NCBI GenBank assembly: GCA_009993955.1
Contig: JAACSL010000015.1
Location: forward strand, 1-64,000
Direction of reading: 5' to 3'
DNA from: Paraglaciecola sp.
GTDB lineage: Bacteria; Pseudomonadota; Gammaproteobacteria; Enterobacterales; Alteromonadaceae
DNA length: 64,000 nt
Shown here: positions 55,069 to 64,000 of the stretch, piece by piece
Layout of the letters: each line of letters starts with the position of its first letter
Position numbering within the stretch: the stretch's first letter is position 1
Translations under genes and position numbers: made by a program
The notes under the pieces: model-generated
The model's input: the letters and a program-made list of their open reading frames with translations, nothing else
The model's database searches: none
Told to the model about the DNA's origin: nothing

Positions 55069-56688
55069 ATGGGTGGTGCAGAAGTCAGTTTGGAACACCT
55101 GTACAAGGTTTTTACCATGCCTGAAGGTAAAAGCTCCAAACTTGCCCAGATTGAACAACATCTTTCCGACAATTTAGCCGGCTTTTTGTCTCAACATGTA
55201 GTTACCACGGTTAAGTCGCTGGAACAAATTGAGAAGAACTTTGCGGCTTATGCGGTCCCTGAACAACCTGAGTTTGTATCTGAACATGCGGCGAACTTAC
55301 TGGATAAGTTAGTGGCTAATTCGGTGAATACCTATTCGCCGACATTTATTGGTCACATGACCTCGGCGTTACCCTACTTTCATCTGCCTCTAGCAAAGCT
55401 GTTAGTGGGCTTGAATCAAAACCTGGTTAAAATTGAAACGTCTAAAGCCTTTACGCCTCTTGAACGTCAAGTGCTCGGTATGATGCATGAGTTGGTCTAT
55501 GCCCAGTCGAGCGATTTTTATGGCACGTATTTGCACAGCGCGAACCACGCTTTAGGGGCCTTTTGTTCTGGTGGCACCATCGCTAACGTCACCGCCTTGT
55601 GGGTAGCGCGAAACAAAGCACTACCTGCCACTAATCAATTTCGTGGTGTGGCCTATGAAGGCCTAGCGGCTGGCTTGCAACATTATAACTACAAAAAAAT
55701 GGCGGTTTTATCCTCTAAAAGAGGCCATTATTCGTTGTCAAAAGCCGTTGACTTGCTTGGCTTGGGTCGCGAACAGCTGCTCACCATCGATTGTCCAACA
55801 CAACGTTTGTCTGCGGAAAAAGCGCTGAGTGTAGGGCGTCAGTACCAACAAGAGGGCAATAAATTATTGGCCATTGTGGGGATTGCAGGTACCACTGAAA
55901 CTGGTCATGTGGACCCCCTAGATGAACTGGCTGACGTAGCGGCAGAGTTAGGTTGCCATTTTCATGTTGACGCAGCATGGGGTGGCGCAACCTTGTTTTC
56001 CCGCACCTATGGAAAACTGCTCAAAGGTATTGAACGTGCTGACTCCGTCATCCTCGATGCACACAAACAGATGTATGTGCCCATGGGCGCTGGCATGGTG
56101 TTGTTTAAAGACCCTAACGACAGCAATGCCGTGCGTCATCATGCTCAATACATATTACGCGCCGGTTCCAAAGATTTAGGAGCCACAACCTTAGAAGGCT
56201 CACGCAACGGCATGGCGATGATGGTTTATGCCTCATTGCATATTTTTGGTCGGCAGGGTTATGAACTATTAATCAATCAAAGTATTGAAAAAGCAAAAAC
56301 CTTTGCGCGAATGATCCAATCGAATCCGGATTTTGAATTGATCACGGCACCAACTTTGTCGTTATTAACTTACCGTGTTAACCCTGAATTATTGCAGGAA
56401 AAAATTGGGCGCATGCCACAACTGGCTAATGCATTAAATTTGGAACTTGATCAACTCACTGTAAGTATTCAAAAGCAACAACGGGAAGCGGGTAAATCAT
56501 TTGTTTCGCGGACCCGTTTGCAAACTGAACGTTATGGTGGGCAAACCATAACGGTCTTCCGAGTGGTGATTGCAAACCCCTTAACCACCGAGCTTGATTT
56601 ACAAAACATTCTCGACGAACAGTTGACGATTGCACATAAAACCAAAACTTGGCAGAAACTCTGCGCCAGACACAAAAAAGCCAGCTAA
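55069..56688 (+). CDS. panP: PLP-dependent aspartate 1-decarboxylase PanP
   Basis: A 539-residue group II decarboxylase that makes beta-alanine from aspartate, replacing the pyruvoyl PanD in Vibrio and Alteromonadales relatives. The PLP lysine is in ILDAHKQMYVPMGAG and the preceding Asp-containing strand in HFHVDAAWGGATLFS. Its position beside panC and panB supports the pantothenate role over glutamate decarboxylase, which has a similar sequence. The start is the ATG at 55069, eight bases after GGGG; an upstream in-frame TTG at 55042 is less likely. Its last codons lie inside the terminator of the convergent panBC operon. Confidence 0.9.
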   Translation: MGGAEVSLEHLYKVFTMPEGKSSKLAQIEQHLSDNLAGFLSQHVVTTVKSLEQIEKNFAAYAVPEQPEFVSEHAANLLDKLVANSVNTYSPTFIGHMTSALPYFHLPLAKLLVGLNQNLVKIETSKAFTPLERQVLGMMHELVYAQSSDFYGTYLHSANHALGAFCSGGTIANVTALWVARNKALPATNQFRGVAYEGLAAGLQHYNYKKMAVLSSKRGHYSLSKAVDLLGLGREQLLTIDCPTQRLSAEKALSVGRQYQQEGNKLLAIVGIAGTTETGHVDPLDELADVAAELGCHFHVDAAWGGATLFSRTYGKLLKGIERADSVILDAHKQMYVPMGAGMVLFKDPNDSNAVRHHAQYILRAGSKDLGATTLEGSRNGMAMMVYASLHIFGRQGYELLINQSIEKAKTFARMIQSNPDFELITAPTLSLLTYRVNPELLQEKIGRMPQLANALNLELDQLTVSIQKQQREAGKSFVSRTRLQTERYGGQTITVFRVVIANPLTTELDLQNILDEQLTIAHKTKTWQKLCARHKKAS

Positions 56689-56707
56689 AATAATAAGTTA
56701 GCTGGCT
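56679..56707 (-). terminator. Intrinsic terminator of panBC, overlapping the panP 3' end
   Basis: Stem AGCCAGCTAA / TTAGCTGGCT with a 9-base loop. On the minus strand it is followed by six T. The left arm covers the last codons and the stop of panP, so one hairpin serves the panBC side while lying in the panP coding region. Confidence 0.85.
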
Positions 56708-56728
56708 CTACCGGGTTAATCAACGAAA

Positions 56729-57580
56729 TTAAAACTGAAACTGAATATTGTCAATTAAGCGCGTTTTGCCTAAAAATGCCGCGGCTAAGATGACTAAATC
56801 GGTATCTTCATGACTGGGCGGCATTAACGTTTGCGCCGCCCGCACTTCTATGTAATCAGGGCTAAAACCATGCTCCAGCAAATGTGCTTTACAGGCAGAT
56901 ACAAGCTTGCTGAAATCACGGCGTCCTTGTTTAATACTGGCCACTAAAGCCTGCAACTGTGCATAAAGTATCGGTGCAATGAGGCGCTGTTGTGCTGTCA
57001 AATATTGATTGCGAGAGCTCATGGCTAAACCATCGTCTTCACGTGTGGTGGGCACCCCAAACACCTGCAGGTTCATGGATAAATCCGTCACCATGGCTTT
57101 GATCACTTGCAGCTGTTGAAAGTCTTTTTCACCAAAAAAGGCTAGGTTTGGTTGCACCATGTTAAATAACTTACACACAATGGTGGCAACCCCACGAAAA
57201 TGTCCAGGACGGCTTGCACCACAGATCATGTAAGAGATACCCGGCACCTCAACAAACGTCTGCTGCTCTAAACCCCGTGCATAAATATCTGCAACTTTGG
57301 GCACAAACAAAAGACTCACCCCGAGTTCTTCTAACAACAGCGCGTCACGCTCCAAGGTGCGTGGATAAGCCTCTAAATCCTCATCTGGGCCAAACTGCAT
57401 GGGATTCACAAAAATGGATACCACTACTTCGTCTGCGTGTTTTTTCGCTTCTCGTACCAAGTTCAGGTGGCCTTGATGCAGGTTTCCCATGGTAGGAACA
57501 AAAGCAATCACTCGACCATTATTCTGCCATTCGCGGCGCTGTTGGCGTAACAGCGGGATATCACTGATTACTTGCATCAC
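56729..57580 (-). CDS. panC: PanC: pantothenate synthetase
   Basis: A 283-residue ligase that joins pantoate and beta-alanine using ATP. The HIGH-like motif is in [15 protein letters not shown] (residues about 29-43) and the KMSKS-like region in [13 protein letters not shown]. Length equals that of E. coli PanC (283). It follows panB by 26 bp and receives beta-alanine from the PanP-catalysed step encoded next door. Confidence 0.95.
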   Translation of the reverse strand: MMQVISDIPLLRQQRREWQNNGRVIAFVPTMGNLHQGHLNLVREAKKHADEVVVSIFVNPMQFGPDEDLEAYPRTLERDALLLEELGVSLLFVPKVADIYARGLEQQTFVEVPGISYMICGASRPGHFRGVATIVCKLFNMVQPNLAFFGEKDFQQLQVIKAMVTDLSMNLQVFGVPTTREDDGLAMSSRNQYLTAQQRLIAPILYAQLQALVASIKQGRRDFSKLVSACKAHLLEHGFSPDYIEVRAAQTLMPPSHEDTDLVILAAAFLGKTRLIDNIQFQF

Positions 57581-57606
57581 CTTCTCACTTCATTCTTAGA
57601 TAACAA

Positions 57607-58401
57607 CTAATTAAAACTGTGCTCGGTTGAGGGGAATACTCCCTCTTGCACTTCTTGGATATAATCTCGCACTGCTTGGCGCACATCGCCGCTTTGTTGC
57701 AGATAATTTTTGGAAAATTTAGGCATGTAGTTCGCGCTGATCCCAAACATGTCGTGCATCACCAAAATCTGACCGTCAGTTTTATGCCCAGCACCGATAC
57801 CAATAACAGGAATATGTAAGGCCAAAGAAATTTTTTCGGCCAAACCCACCGGCACACACTCGAGTACCAACAACTGACAACCCGCACGCTCCAGTGCTTT
57901 GGCATGGTCAAGAATTTGCTCTGCTTGTAAATCGTCGCGGCCTTGCACTTTAAAGCCACCAAATACATGCACCGATTGTGGGGTTAAACCTAAATGTCCG
58001 CACACTGGTACGCCACGTTCAACGAGGGCTTTAATTGTATCAACCAGCCAAGTCCCGCCTTCCAACTTAACCATGTTGGCACCCGCACTCATTAAACTAG
58101 CTGCGTTTGTGAATGCTTGTTCTTGTGTTGCATATGACATAAATGGCATGTCGGCCACCACAAATGCTCGTTGTGTGGCACGACTTACTGCTCGGGTATG
58201 ATAGGCAATATCGGCAACGGTAACCCCCAAGGTATCATCTGCCCCTTGCAATACCATACCCAATGAATCACCAATCAATAAAACGTCGACGCCTTGTTCA
58301 TCAAATAATTTAGCAAAACTCGCATCATAGGCGGTCAATGCCGCAATTTTCTGTTTGTCTTGTTTCATCTTTAACAAACTCGAGGTGTTCACTTTTTTCA
58401 T
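57607..58401 (-). CDS. panB: PanB: 3-methyl-2-oxobutanoate hydroxymethyltransferase
   Basis: A 264-residue enzyme that makes ketopantoate from alpha-ketoisovalerate and methylene-THF. Motifs include [32 protein letters not shown] (metal-binding Asp), [20 protein letters not shown] and the catalytic region [19 protein letters not shown]. Length matches E. coli PanB (264). It is 79 bases downstream of folK; the gap suggests its own promoter. Confidence 0.95.
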   Translation of the reverse strand: MKKVNTSSLLKMKQDKQKIAALTAYDASFAKLFDEQGVDVLLIGDSLGMVLQGADDTLGVTVADIAYHTRAVSRATQRAFVVADMPFMSYATQEQAFTNAASLMSAGANMVKLEGGTWLVDTIKALVERGVPVCGHLGLTPQSVHVFGGFKVQGRDDLQAEQILDHAKALERAGCQLLVLECVPVGLAEKISLALHIPVIGIGAGHKTDGQILVMHDMFGISANYMPKFSKNYLQQSGDVRQAVRDYIQEVQEGVFPSTEHSFN

Positions 58402-58480
58402 ACAAGCCTCCGCTTCTGTACCGACACGTTAATGTTTAAGATGAAAACGCGTTCAACTATAGGATTTTTTTCAGGAATTT

Positions 58481-58978
58481 CTAGAAAAGTAGGGCCGGAG
58501 CAACAACCTTTAACTGGTTGATGGGGCATTGAGCCATTAATTCATGCAAAGTTTCGCCACTTGGTAGGCTAAGCGCTTGGTCAATTTCGGCTAATGGATA
58601 CAAAACAAACTCGCGCTCACGCATACCATAGTGCGGCACAACCAATTCCTGGCTCACTATCTGCTCATTGCCATATAACAAGATATCAATATCTAGTGTT
58701 CTTGGTCCCCAGCGCTGTGTTTTGCGCACACGCCCTTGCTGCTGTTCAATACCTTGCGTGGCCTGCAACAACGACAAAGCGCTAAGCTCGGTGCGTATTT
58801 TTAGCACCGCATTCACGTAATCTGCTTGGTCTTTCGGGCCCATTGGTAGACTTTGATAAAAACTTGAGCACACCACACATTGTGTTTGTGGCAACAGGCT
58901 CAGCGCTTTGATGGCTTGCTGGAGTTGAATAAGAGGCTCTGCTTGGTTACTGCCTAGTCCAAGATACACATCAATCAT
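58481..58978 (-). CDS. folK: FolK: 2-amino-4-hydroxy-6-hydroxymethyldihydropteridine pyrophosphokinase
   Basis: A 165-residue folate-pathway kinase with the N-terminal [12 protein letters not shown], the loop [19 protein letters not shown] (the HPPK signature with metal-binding Asps) and [20 protein letters not shown]. Length is close to E. coli FolK (159). Its ATG overlaps the pcnB stop by 4 bases (58975-58978), as in many gammaproteobacteria. Confidence 0.95.
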   Translation of the reverse strand: MIDVYLGLGSNQAEPLIQLQQAIKALSLLPQTQCVVCSSFYQSLPMGPKDQADYVNAVLKIRTELSALSLLQATQGIEQQQGRVRKTQRWGPRTLDIDILLYGNEQIVSQELVVPHYGMREREFVLYPLAEIDQALSLPSGETLHELMAQCPINQLKVVAPALLF

Positions 58979-60405
58979 GGGTTTTTCTTAGCTTTTCCAC
59001 GATAGCGACGCGGTTTTGGTTTGCTAGCGCCTCCTCCTTCAGCATTACGCAGTTCGATTAACATGTTTTTACGTGCTTCTTCGTCTGCAGCTTGAAAGTC
59101 AGTCCACCATTCGGCCAATTCCAATAAGGCTCCACCCTCCACTTCGCCCCTTAACAGTAAAAAGTCGTAAGCAGCTCGAAATTTGGGATTTTCTAACATC
59201 TGATATGCTCGCCGCCCAAAACGCTTGGCTAGGCGATGTTGCAACTGCCAAATTTCACGGATCGGTAAACTAAAACGTTTGGGGATCATAATGCGTTGAA
59301 TTTGCTGGTGAATCACATCATTCATGGCCAGATTAAACGCATCAAAATGATTAAGTCCACCTTCCACCATTAACTGTTGGCAGCGCTCTTCCAAGGGATA
59401 CCATAAAAATGCAGCAAAGATAAAAGCCGGAGTAACACGTTGACCAGTGTTAATTCGATTGTCAGTATTTGTCAGCACTTGTTCAACCAAACGCATTTCT
59501 TTGCTTTGGCTGTCGCCCAACAACGGGGCGAGTTGCGAGAACAAGGGCTCGAACAGATGATAATGATGGAGTAAACGGAAGGTCTCTAAACCTTGCCCCG
59601 CCAACAGCAACTTCAATACTTCCTCAAATAAACGTGCCGCCGGAATATTGTTTAGCAGTGGGGCTAATTGATAAATGGGTTTGGCGCTGGCATCACTGAT
59701 GCGCATATTCAGTTTTACAGCAAAACGCACCGCGCGAAGCATGCGAACTGGATCTTCTCGGTAACGTGTTTCAGGGTCACCAATTAAGGCTATTTCTCTG
59801 GCTTTAATGGCTTGCATACCCCCAGCGAAATCACTGATGGAATAATCGGCAATGTTGTAATACATGGCATTGATGGTGAAATCGCGGCGTTGCGCATCTT
59901 CTTCAATCGAACCAAAAACGTTGTCTCGTAACAGTTGACCGTGATCACTGTGTTTACTGTCATTTGCCGGGACCTCACCATCGTCATCACTGTCTAAGTG
60001 ATGACCTCGGAAGGTAGCAACTTCAATAATTTCACGGCCATACACGATGTGCGCTAAGCGAAAACGCCGGCCAATCAAACGACAATTGCGAAACAAGCCC
60101 TTAATTTGTTCGGGCGTTGCATTAGTAGTGACATCAAAGTCTTTTGGATGTTTACCCAAAATTAAATCACGCACACATCCACCAACTAAGTATGCTTGAT
60201 ACCCACTATTGTGTAGGCGATACAACACCTTTAAGGCATTTTCACTGATATCGTCACGGGAAACATTGTGTTCAGCACGGGGGATAATCGTGGCGGTCAT
60301 AGGGGCGATTTTACCGGCAACAGCTGCAGTCTTACCAGGCGATTTGCCACGCAAGGCCCCCTTCACTTTATCAATGACACGAGAAATAATAGTTTCTACT
60401 CCCAC
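58975..60405 (-). CDS. pcnB: PcnB: poly(A) polymerase I
   Basis: A 476-residue nucleotidyltransferase that adds 3' poly(A) tails to RNA and promotes decay. The catalytic core [24 protein letters not shown] carries the DxD metal motif (DFD), followed by [11 protein letters not shown] and [15 protein letters not shown]. The C-terminus is basic ([13 protein letters not shown]). The GTG start at 60405 gives a basic amphipathic N-terminus as in E. coli PcnB ([16 protein letters not shown]). It lies 38 bases after gluQRS in the conserved dksA-gluQ-pcnB-folK order. Confidence 0.93.
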   Translation of the reverse strand: MGVETIISRVIDKVKGALRGKSPGKTAAVAGKIAPMTATIIPRAEHNVSRDDISENALKVLYRLHNSGYQAYLVGGCVRDLILGKHPKDFDVTTNATPEQIKGLFRNCRLIGRRFRLAHIVYGREIIEVATFRGHHLDSDDDGEVPANDSKHSDHGQLLRDNVFGSIEEDAQRRDFTINAMYYNIADYSISDFAGGMQAIKAREIALIGDPETRYREDPVRMLRAVRFAVKLNMRISDASAKPIYQLAPLLNNIPAARLFEEVLKLLLAGQGLETFRLLHHYHLFEPLFSQLAPLLGDSQSKEMRLVEQVLTNTDNRINTGQRVTPAFIFAAFLWYPLEERCQQLMVEGGLNHFDAFNLAMNDVIHQQIQRIMIPKRFSLPIREIWQLQHRLAKRFGRRAYQMLENPKFRAAYDFLLLRGEVEGGALLELAEWWTDFQAADEEARKNMLIELRNAEGGGASKPKPRRYRGKAKKNP

Positions 60406-60443
60406 ACTGGCTTATCTCAGAAAATCGTCGCTAATCATATACG

Positions 60444-61367
60444 TTATAACTCGGCAATTCTATTGTCATGACAGGCAATGACCTTGGGCACATGAGCAAG
60501 ATCCCAGCTTTCTATTGCCCAATTAAGCATTGTCTCAACTTTAGCCTTACAAAGACTTGCCGGCGGGCTTAAGCCCAAGAATTTCATAGCATCAACTAGA
60601 TTGTGATTGGCTCGGTTTGGGTCTAGTACCTGAGCGTGATTCTGCTTACTTAACTTTTTTCCCTCTGCATTGATCACAAGCGGCAAGTGCACAAAACGTG
60701 GCGCTGGCACCGCAAATGCCCGATACAAAGCGAGCTGGTAAAAGGTAGCTTGCAGCAAATCAGCACCGCGTACTACCTCAGTAATACCTTGATCGATATC
60801 ATCACTGACTACGGCTAATTGATAAGCATATAAACCGTCTTTACGTTTTAAGCAAAACTGCGCTTCCACTGCATTGTTGTCTGCCACCACTTGCTGTTGC
60901 ACTGCATCATAAAATGTAGTGATAGCCTGAGTATTCTTAAAGCGTATTGCGGCACCCTCTGGGCTTTTCCCTTGGTCGGCACAAGGACAGCATATTTTGC
61001 AATCCAACATGGCCAGCTCGGCCCGCGTACAGTGGCAATTGTAGGTGAGATTCTGTTGCAACAATTCTGCCAAACGCCCTTCATACATATGGCTTCGTTG
61101 GCTTTGATAGACAATCTTGTTATCCCAAAGCAGCTGATGCCGCTCGAGGCTTTCTATTATCCCTTGGCTCGCCCCTGCAACTTCACGCGGTGGGTCAATA
61201 TCTTCAATGCGCAATAACCACTGACCATTATTTTTTTTGGCTTGCAGGTAACTGCCAAGGGCTGTAATTAGCGAGCCAAAATGAAGTTCACCTGACGGAG
61301 ATGGAGCAAAGCGCCCAATATAAGGCTGGTTTGGTATGGAAGTAAGAGACTGCTGAGGTGTTGTCAT
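60444..61367 (-). CDS. gluQ: GluQRS: glutamyl-Q tRNA(Asp) synthetase
   Basis: A 307-residue paralogue of glutamyl-tRNA synthetase that attaches glutamate to queuosine in tRNA-Asp. The HIGH-like motif is in GRFAPSPSGELHFGSL, the zinc cysteines in CHCTRAELAMLDCKICCPC and the KMSKS-like in GKKLSKQNH; the anticodon-binding domain of GltX is missing, as normal for GluQRS. It is 95 bases downstream of dksA; dksA-gluQRS co-transcription is known in E. coli. Confidence 0.93.
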   Translation of the reverse strand: MTTPQQSLTSIPNQPYIGRFAPSPSGELHFGSLITALGSYLQAKKNNGQWLLRIEDIDPPREVAGASQGIIESLERHQLLWDNKIVYQSQRSHMYEGRLAELLQQNLTYNCHCTRAELAMLDCKICCPCADQGKSPEGAAIRFKNTQAITTFYDAVQQQVVADNNAVEAQFCLKRKDGLYAYQLAVVSDDIDQGITEVVRGADLLQATFYQLALYRAFAVPAPRFVHLPLVINAEGKKLSKQNHAQVLDPNRANHNLVDAMKFLGLSPPASLCKAKVETMLNWAIESWDLAHVPKVIACHDNRIAEL

Positions 61368-61462
61368 AGAATGGAACTGAAGACCGTGTATTACAAAAAG
61401 ACACGGTGCTTCCTCGACTGTTTATTTGCCTTGATTGGCAACCGTAGGCTTAACGCAGCAAA

Positions 61463-61912
61463 CTAGCCTTGTAATTGCTTCTCTTTAATCTCTGCCATGG
61501 TTTTACAATCAATACACAGGTCAGCTGTTGGACGCGCTTCTAAGCGACGTACACCAATCTCAATCCCGCACGAGTCGCAAAAACCAAAATCATCTTCTTC
61601 TATGCGTTTTAAGGTTTTTTCGATTTTTTTGATTAGCTTTCGTTCACGGTCACGGGTGCGTAATTCAAGACTGAATTCTTCTTCTTGCGCCGCTCTATCA
61701 ACTGGGTCAGGAAAATTCGCTGCTTCGTCTTGCATGTGGTGCACAGTACGATCCACTTCCTGACGTAACTGGTCACGCCAAGCTTTAAGTAACAAACGAA
61801 AATGCTCCATTTGCTTTTCATTCATGTACTCTTCGCCAGCTTTCTCAACGTAAGGCGTTAAGCCTGCTTGCGCGAGCAAACCAAGTGATTTTACCGTTTT
61901 TTCTGTTGGCAT
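61463..61912 (-). CDS. dksA: DksA: RNA polymerase-binding transcription factor
   Basis: A 149-residue protein that acts with ppGpp on RNA polymerase secondary-channel regulation. The coiled coil (residues about 45-110) has the tip Asp residues in [14 protein letters not shown], and the zinc finger is CDSC-x17-CIDC. Length is near E. coli DksA (151). It lies first in the run dksA-gluQRS-pcnB-folK on the minus strand. Confidence 0.96.
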   Translation of the reverse strand: MPTEKTVKSLGLLAQAGLTPYVEKAGEEYMNEKQMEHFRLLLKAWRDQLRQEVDRTVHHMQDEAANFPDPVDRAAQEEEFSLELRTRDRERKLIKKIEKTLKRIEEDDFGFCDSCGIEIGVRRLEARPTADLCIDCKTMAEIKEKQLQG

Positions 61913-62078
61913 TTGCCAAATCTCCTAAACTGCAGCACGAGCTGTTTTGTGCTGGCGGCTATGTATATCAGAAAGCCCTTACACAGGCAATTTTTGCATC
62001 GTATCCGGCCGATACATGCCTAAAACTAAATTTAAGCTGCGCAATATGGCGACTCGCCAGAAAAAATCAACTGTAAAT

Positions 62079-62783
62079 TTACACAATAGTGGGTATCGAC
62101 TGATTTATAAGGATTTTTTCTGGCGATATTTTTGTCGAATAAGCGAGCACTTCTACTCCCGCTGCCATCCCTTGCAATAATGCATGGTGGTAGACCTCAT
62201 CAATATGTTTGGCGATGTGTACTGCGTCGATCCCTGAATGCTGCACTAAAAACAACAATACCGCCCTTTTTCCTTGTTGAGCAATGTTAGCTAACTCACG
62301 AACATGCCGCTGCCCACGGACGGTTTTGGCATCGGGGAAATAACCCTGGTGGTTGTCGAGGAAAGTCGCGGATTTCACTTCAACATAGCAGTCGGGGCGG
62401 TGTGCAGCGGTTAAGCAAAAATCGATACGACTGTTGTCATCGCCAAATTTAACCTCGCGTTGCACCTTGTCATATCCCTGCAATTCGATAATAGCCTTTG
62501 TGGCAATCCCCTCAGCCACTAGGGTGTTGGCATTGAGAGTGTTGATGCCGATCCAATGTCCTTGTTGAGTGCAACTTATTTGCCAGCTGTAGGGCAATTT
62601 ACGTTTTAAGTTTGAACTTAGCTGTAACCATACGGCCGATCCAGGCTCAGCACAGCCGGTCATCGCCCCGGTATTGGCACAATGTGCGGTAACCAGCTTA
62701 CCATCAGCTAATTCGACGTCAGCCAAAAAGCGCTTGTAACGTTTGATTAATGTGCCAGGCAGCAGTGGTGGGTAAAAATTCAA
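62079..62783 (-). CDS. sfsA: SfsA: sugar fermentation stimulation protein homologue
   Basis: A 234-residue protein of the SfsA family, with LIKRYKRFLADVELADGK, VTAHCANTGAMTGCAEPGS and the nuclease-like RIDFCLTAAHRPDCYVEVKSATF. It was described as a DNA-binding regulator of maltose metabolism in E. coli, although the fold points to a nuclease-like function. Length matches E. coli (234). Its position upstream of dksA is the same as in E. coli. It is divergent from the aminopeptidase gene. Confidence 0.93.
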   Translation of the reverse strand: MNFYPPLLPGTLIKRYKRFLADVELADGKLVTAHCANTGAMTGCAEPGSAVWLQLSSNLKRKLPYSWQISCTQQGHWIGINTLNANTLVAEGIATKAIIELQGYDKVQREVKFGDDNSRIDFCLTAAHRPDCYVEVKSATFLDNHQGYFPDAKTVRGQRHVRELANIAQQGKRAVLLFLVQHSGIDAVHIAKHIDEVYHHALLQGMAAGVEVLAYSTKISPEKILINQSIPTIV

Positions 62784-62845
62784 GTAGTAATCCCTATCAT
62801 TTTATTTGATGCTATTCTCAGTATCTAATCGAGGAAGCAGAGTTT

Positions 62846-64000
62846 ATGTCCCATTTTTCAGTGAGCCTTAGTAGCGAGGCCATGCCTGACTATTATGTGC
62901 AAGGTACCACGTTGTGTATAAATGGTCAGCAGGCCACCATCCATGTTGGCCAAGCCAAACAAGACTTCATGCCAATTCAAAAAGCCGCGCGAGTCATTGA
63001 TGGGCTAGGCATAAGCAAAGTAAAGCTCGAAGGAGCGTGGACTTTGGAGCAACAATGGCAGTTTGCTTTGAGTTTTTATTCCAGCAAAAAACACTGTGAA
63101 GTGCTTTGGCTGGAAAACGCTGACCGCCATGAATTGCAACACCGCCTCATCGCGAATCACTTTACGCGAGAACTCATCAATGCCACACCAGAAGATCTGT
63201 CTCCCCAATTGTTAGCTGAGCGATGTATTGCCTGGCTGCAAGCGCTAGCGCCCAGTGCGGTGTCAAGTCAGATTATTATCGGCGAACAGCTTAAAACTGA
63301 GGGCTGGCAAGGCATTTACCAAGTCGGGCGTGGTAGCACTCGACCGCCTGTTATGGCGGTGATTGATTTTAATCCCAGTGGCAATGCCCTTGAAGCGGTA
63401 TCAGCTTGTCTCGTTGGTAAAGGCATTACCTTTGATAGCGGCGGCTACAGTATAAAAAGCAGCGAAGGCATGTTAACCATGAAATGTGATATGGGGGGCG
63501 CAGCAACAGTTGTTGGTGGTCTGGGTTTAGCCATTATGCGAGGCTTAAACACGCGGGTAAAAGTCTTTTTGTGTTGCGCTGAAAACCTAGTCAGTGGCCA
63601 TGCCTATAAGTTGGGTGACATTATTACCTACAAAAATGGCACCACCGTGGAGATTGTTAATACAGATGCCGAGGGACGCTTAGTTTTAGCTGACGGGCTA
63701 TTGGCAGCCAGTGCTACTGGGGCGCCTTTGATCATAGACGCCGCTACCTTAACCGGCGCCGCTCATGTCGCACTGGGTGATGAGTACAATGCAATTTTTG
63801 CCTTAGACAAACCACTACAAGCCCATATATTAAGCTGCTCAATAGTTGAACATGAGCCTGCTTGGTGTTTGCCCTTAGAACCTTGGCATCGAGACAAGTG
63901 TCCTTCTTATTTTGCTGATACCGCCAACAGTCGCGCACAAAAAGGAGGAGGGGCAGGTGGCGCGTCAAATGCGGCTGGTTTTCTATCGCGCTTTGTCCAT
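62846..64000 (+). CDS. pepB: M17 leucyl aminopeptidase-family protein (PepB-like), 3' end outside window
   Basis: 385 codons of an M17 zinc/manganese aminopeptidase, still open at the window edge. Metal-binding and catalytic segments are LVGKGITFDSGGYSIKSSE, MKCDMGGAATVVG and NTDAEGRLVLADGLL, with TLTGAAHVALGD following. The N-terminal domain is short and resembles PepB rather than PepA, so the PepB name is a likely but not certain choice. A GAGGA ribosome-binding site lies about 10 bases before the ATG at 62846. It would release N-terminal residues from peptides in the cytoplasm. Confidence 0.88.
   Translation, partial: MSHFSVSLSSEAMPDYYVQGTTLCINGQQATIHVGQAKQDFMPIQKAARVIDGLGISKVKLEGAWTLEQQWQFALSFYSSKKHCEVLWLENADRHELQHRLIANHFTRELINATPEDLSPQLLAERCIAWLQALAPSAVSSQIIIGEQLKTEGWQGIYQVGRGSTRPPVMAVIDFNPSGNALEAVSACLVGKGITFDSGGYSIKSSEGMLTMKCDMGGAATVVGGLGLAIMRGLNTRVKVFLCCAENLVSGHAYKLGDIITYKNGTTVEIVNTDAEGRLVLADGLLAASATGAPLIIDAATLTGAAHVALGDEYNAIFALDKPLQAHILSCSIVEHEPAWCLPLEPWHRDKCPSYFADTANSRAQKGGGAGGASNAAGFLSRFVH

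Noticed and set aside
55069..56688. Calling the group II decarboxylase a glutamate decarboxylase.
   Set aside because: Its place beside panC and panB and the absence of a nearby GABA antiporter favour PanP.
61383..61407. Inverted repeat ACCGTGT / ACACGGT between dksA and gluQRS as a terminator.
   Set aside because: There is no T-run on either strand and the two genes are normally co-transcribed; at most a weak attenuating hairpin.

Overview
The window is a chromosomal segment of a marine-type gammaproteobacterium, most likely of the Alteromonadales (Alteromonadaceae-like). This rests on gene content: the order sfsA-dksA-gluQRS-pcnB-folK-panB-panC with panP and a yadGH-type ABC exporter beside it, glmU-deoR-glmS, a 974-residue TonB receptor, and a proteobacterial dedicated sortase system. 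No rRNA, tRNA, CRISPR array or replication origin was recognised. The species assignment is inference.

Layout. 0-0.4 kb: a small XRE regulator. 0.4-4.4 kb (minus): rimK, an aspartoacylase-like M14 gene, a RimB-type retropepsin and a GNAT-nitrilase fusion. 4.5-7.9 kb: mgtE and speA. 8-13.6 kb: a serine hydrolase, ada-alkA plus ogt, a DMT exporter and a diguanylate cyclase. 13.9-18 kb: glmU, a DeoR regulator and glmS, followed by a 3 x 20 bp tandem repeat lying between two terminators. 18.2-22.9 kb is an accessory, scarred stretch: an IS5-type remnant fused to the 3' end of an M13 peptidase gene, two unrecognised exported or anchored proteins, a Fic gene with a heptamer repeat at its 5' end, and an RHS remnant. 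22.9-30.7 kb: an exported cyanophycinase-like peptidase, a TonB receptor, a YfcC-type carrier and an isoaspartyl dipeptidase, which together look like a cyanophycin or isoaspartyl-peptide utilisation locus. 30.8-44 kb: acyl-CoA dehydrogenase, SRPBCC, two paralogous SDRs, small membrane proteins, an AraC-type regulator, an MlaC-like protein and a broken RND efflux pair. 44.2-50.9 kb: the sortase system (histidine kinase, response regulator, OmpA-like protein, sortase substrate, class GN sortase). 51-54.9 kb: a lipoprotein, the ABC exporter, a methyltransferase and a degenerate EAL protein. 55-64 kb: pantothenate genes and the dksA neighbourhood, ending inside an M17 aminopeptidase gene.

Main observations. 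(1) Four promoter regions (upstream of the first SDR gene, the MAPEG gene, the mlaC-like gene and the efflux operon) carry the same two-half-site direct repeat, consensus ATTYRTCACTC, repeated at exactly 20 bp and in the same orientation relative to the downstream gene. This fits an operator for the AraC-type protein encoded among them and defines a candidate local regulon. (2) The Fic reading frame runs upstream without a stop through seven perfect copies of GGGTGTT. A well-placed RBS and ATG lie beyond the repeat, out of frame by exactly what loss of one copy would restore, which points to a phase-variable gene now in the OFF state. (3) The sortase substrate gene contains a run of ten C near its 5' end, a second candidate contingency tract. 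(4) The efflux operon has an in-frame stop in the adaptor gene and a one-base frameshift in the permease gene.
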